From: a bacterium
GTDB lineage: Bacteria > Armatimonadota > Fimbriimonadia > Fimbriimonadales > GBS-DC
Reading direction: 5' to 3'
NCBI GenBank assembly: GCA_029335935.2
Contig: JARJMV020000006.1
Coordinates: forward strand, 1-7,138
Length of the DNA stretch: 7,138 bases
Of the stretch, positions 6,434 through 7,138 are shown one piece after another. The translations under genes and the position numbers were made by a program. The notes below the pieces were generated by a model. The model did no database searches and was not told the origin of the DNA. It saw only the letters and a list, made by a program, of their open reading frames with translations. Every line of letters starts with the position of its first letter. Within the stretch, counting starts at the first letter, position 1.

Positions 6434-7138
6434 ATGAAACTCATCACATCAATCGGTACAGGCAACTACTCAGAAGCGTTATATCGGCTGAATCCATCGT
6501 CGCCCGACATCAGGACGGCATATTTCCCCGTAGCTGTCACTCAGTGGTTCGAGCCCCAGTCTGTCCATGTGCTGTTGACAAACGCCGCTCAAAATCACTC
6601 GAACTGGCAAAACTGTAAAACAGAGCTACAGCAGTACCTACCAGAAGAACACATCCACGAAGTAGCAATCCCCGACGGCAAGAACGAGGGCGAGCTGTGG
6701 CAAATCTTCGAGGCGATTACCAATGCGGTAGATAAGAACGACGAACTGATTATCGATATCACGCACGGCTTTCGCTCGCTGCCGATGCTCGCTCTGTTAG
6801 CGATCGCCTATCTGCGTCAGGTGAAGCATGTGAAACTGGTGGCTGTTCTGTATGGCGCATATGAGGCAAGGAATCAAGACGACGAGACCCCCGTATTTGA
6901 CTTGACGCCCTTCGTGAGCCTGTTGGATTGGCTCACCGCTGCGAAGATGTTCATGGCAACAGGCAACGGAAGCGAACTTGCCGACCTGATGCGCCAAGCG
7001 CAAGCGGGAGCGCACAAAGCAGGGCATCCCCAGCCACCAAAGCAACTGATCAAAATGAGTGATACGATTAGAGACATTTCCCGAAATCTGCTCACGAACC
7101 GCGTTCCCGAAATTTTCCCGGCTGTGGGAGAATTGGTG
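6434..7138 (+). CDS. CARF-domain CRISPR accessory protein, Csx1/Csx2 (TM1812) family, 3' truncated
   Basis: The open frame runs from ATG 6434 to the window edge, giving 235 residues with no stop. The N-terminus MKLITSIGTGNYSEA fits the first strand and ligand loop of a Rossmann-like CARF domain. IPDGKNEGELWQIFEAI (79-95) and DITHGFRSLPMLALLAIAYL (108-127), containing the DxTHGFR motif, are hallmarks of this family. VKLVAVLYGAYEA (133-145) follows, then a mostly helical segment (about 160-235). CARF domains bind cyclic oligoadenylate made by Cas10. In Csx1-type proteins this activates a C-terminal HEPN RNase with an RxxxxH motif, but that part would lie beyond residue 235 and is not visible. 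The effector activity and ligand ring size (cA4 or cA6) therefore cannot be told. The gene begins 9 bases after cmr6, so co-expression with the complex is likely. No gene symbol is given because csx1 and csx2 usage overlaps. Confidence 0.88.
   Translation, partial: MKLITSIGTGNYSEALYRLNPSSPDIRTAYFPVAVTQWFEPQSVHVLLTNAAQNHSNWQNCKTELQQYLPEEHIHEVAIPDGKNEGELWQIFEAITNAVDKNDELIIDITHGFRSLPMLALLAIAYLRQVKHVKLVAVLYGAYEARNQDDETPVFDLTPFVSLLDWLTAAKMFMATGNGSELADLMRQAQAGAHKAGHPQPPKQLIKMSDTIRDISRNLLTNRVPEIFPAVGELV

Noticed and set aside
6584..7095. Minus-strand open frames opposite the CARF gene
   Set aside because: They have no family signature. The plus-strand frame carries the DxTHGFR motif and a proper ribosome binding site, so these are shadows.

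Overview
The window is one co-directional block on the plus strand. It holds a complete type III-B CRISPR-Cas (Cmr) effector operon in the order cmr1-cmr2(cas10)-cmr3-cmr4-cmr5-cmr6. A seventh gene follows, encoding a CARF-domain protein of the Csx1/Csx2 (TM1812, 'DxTHG') family, and the window end cuts it off. I see no CRISPR array, cas6, cas1/cas2, tRNA, rRNA or insertion sequence, so crRNA processing and spacer acquisition must be encoded elsewhere.

Organism: Strong Shine-Dalgarno sites (GGAGG, AAGGAGG) and tightly packed reading frames point to a bacterium. The base composition looks moderately GC-rich by eye, with many GCG and CGC codons. Cmr operons are common in thermophiles, so a thermophilic or hot-spring lineage (for example Armatimonadota-like) is possible, but nothing here fixes the taxon.

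Layout: 1-60 is a short upstream flank, perhaps the tail of another gene. 61-1290 is cmr1, 1287-2921 cmr2, 2918-4117 cmr3, 4117-4935 cmr4, 4932-5345 cmr5, 5342-6424 cmr6, and 6434 to the end the CARF gene. Every cmr junction overlaps (ATGA, with TGATG as the alternative at cmr3/cmr4), so each gene sits one frame back from the last. The seventh gene starts 9 bases after cmr6, and its ribosome binding site contains the cmr6 stop codon. No gap of 300 bases or more lacks a gene.

How it should work: Cmr4 and Cmr5 form the double-helical backbone along the crRNA. Cmr2 and Cmr3 cap the 5' handle end, and Cmr1 and Cmr6 cap the other end. Cmr4 keeps the aspartate (D27) that cuts target RNA. Cmr2 keeps the palm-domain DGD and GGDD motifs needed to make cyclic oligoadenylate, but it lacks the N-terminal HD nuclease domain and the usual zinc-finger cysteines. 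The sequence therefore predicts a complex that cuts RNA and signals, without its own DNase. The co-transcribed CARF protein is the obvious receptor for the signal; its effector domain lies past the window edge.

This is a recognisable variant of a known system, not a new one. The points most worth following are the HD-less Cas10, the roughly 100-residue tail on Cmr6, and the unseen C-terminal half of the CARF protein.
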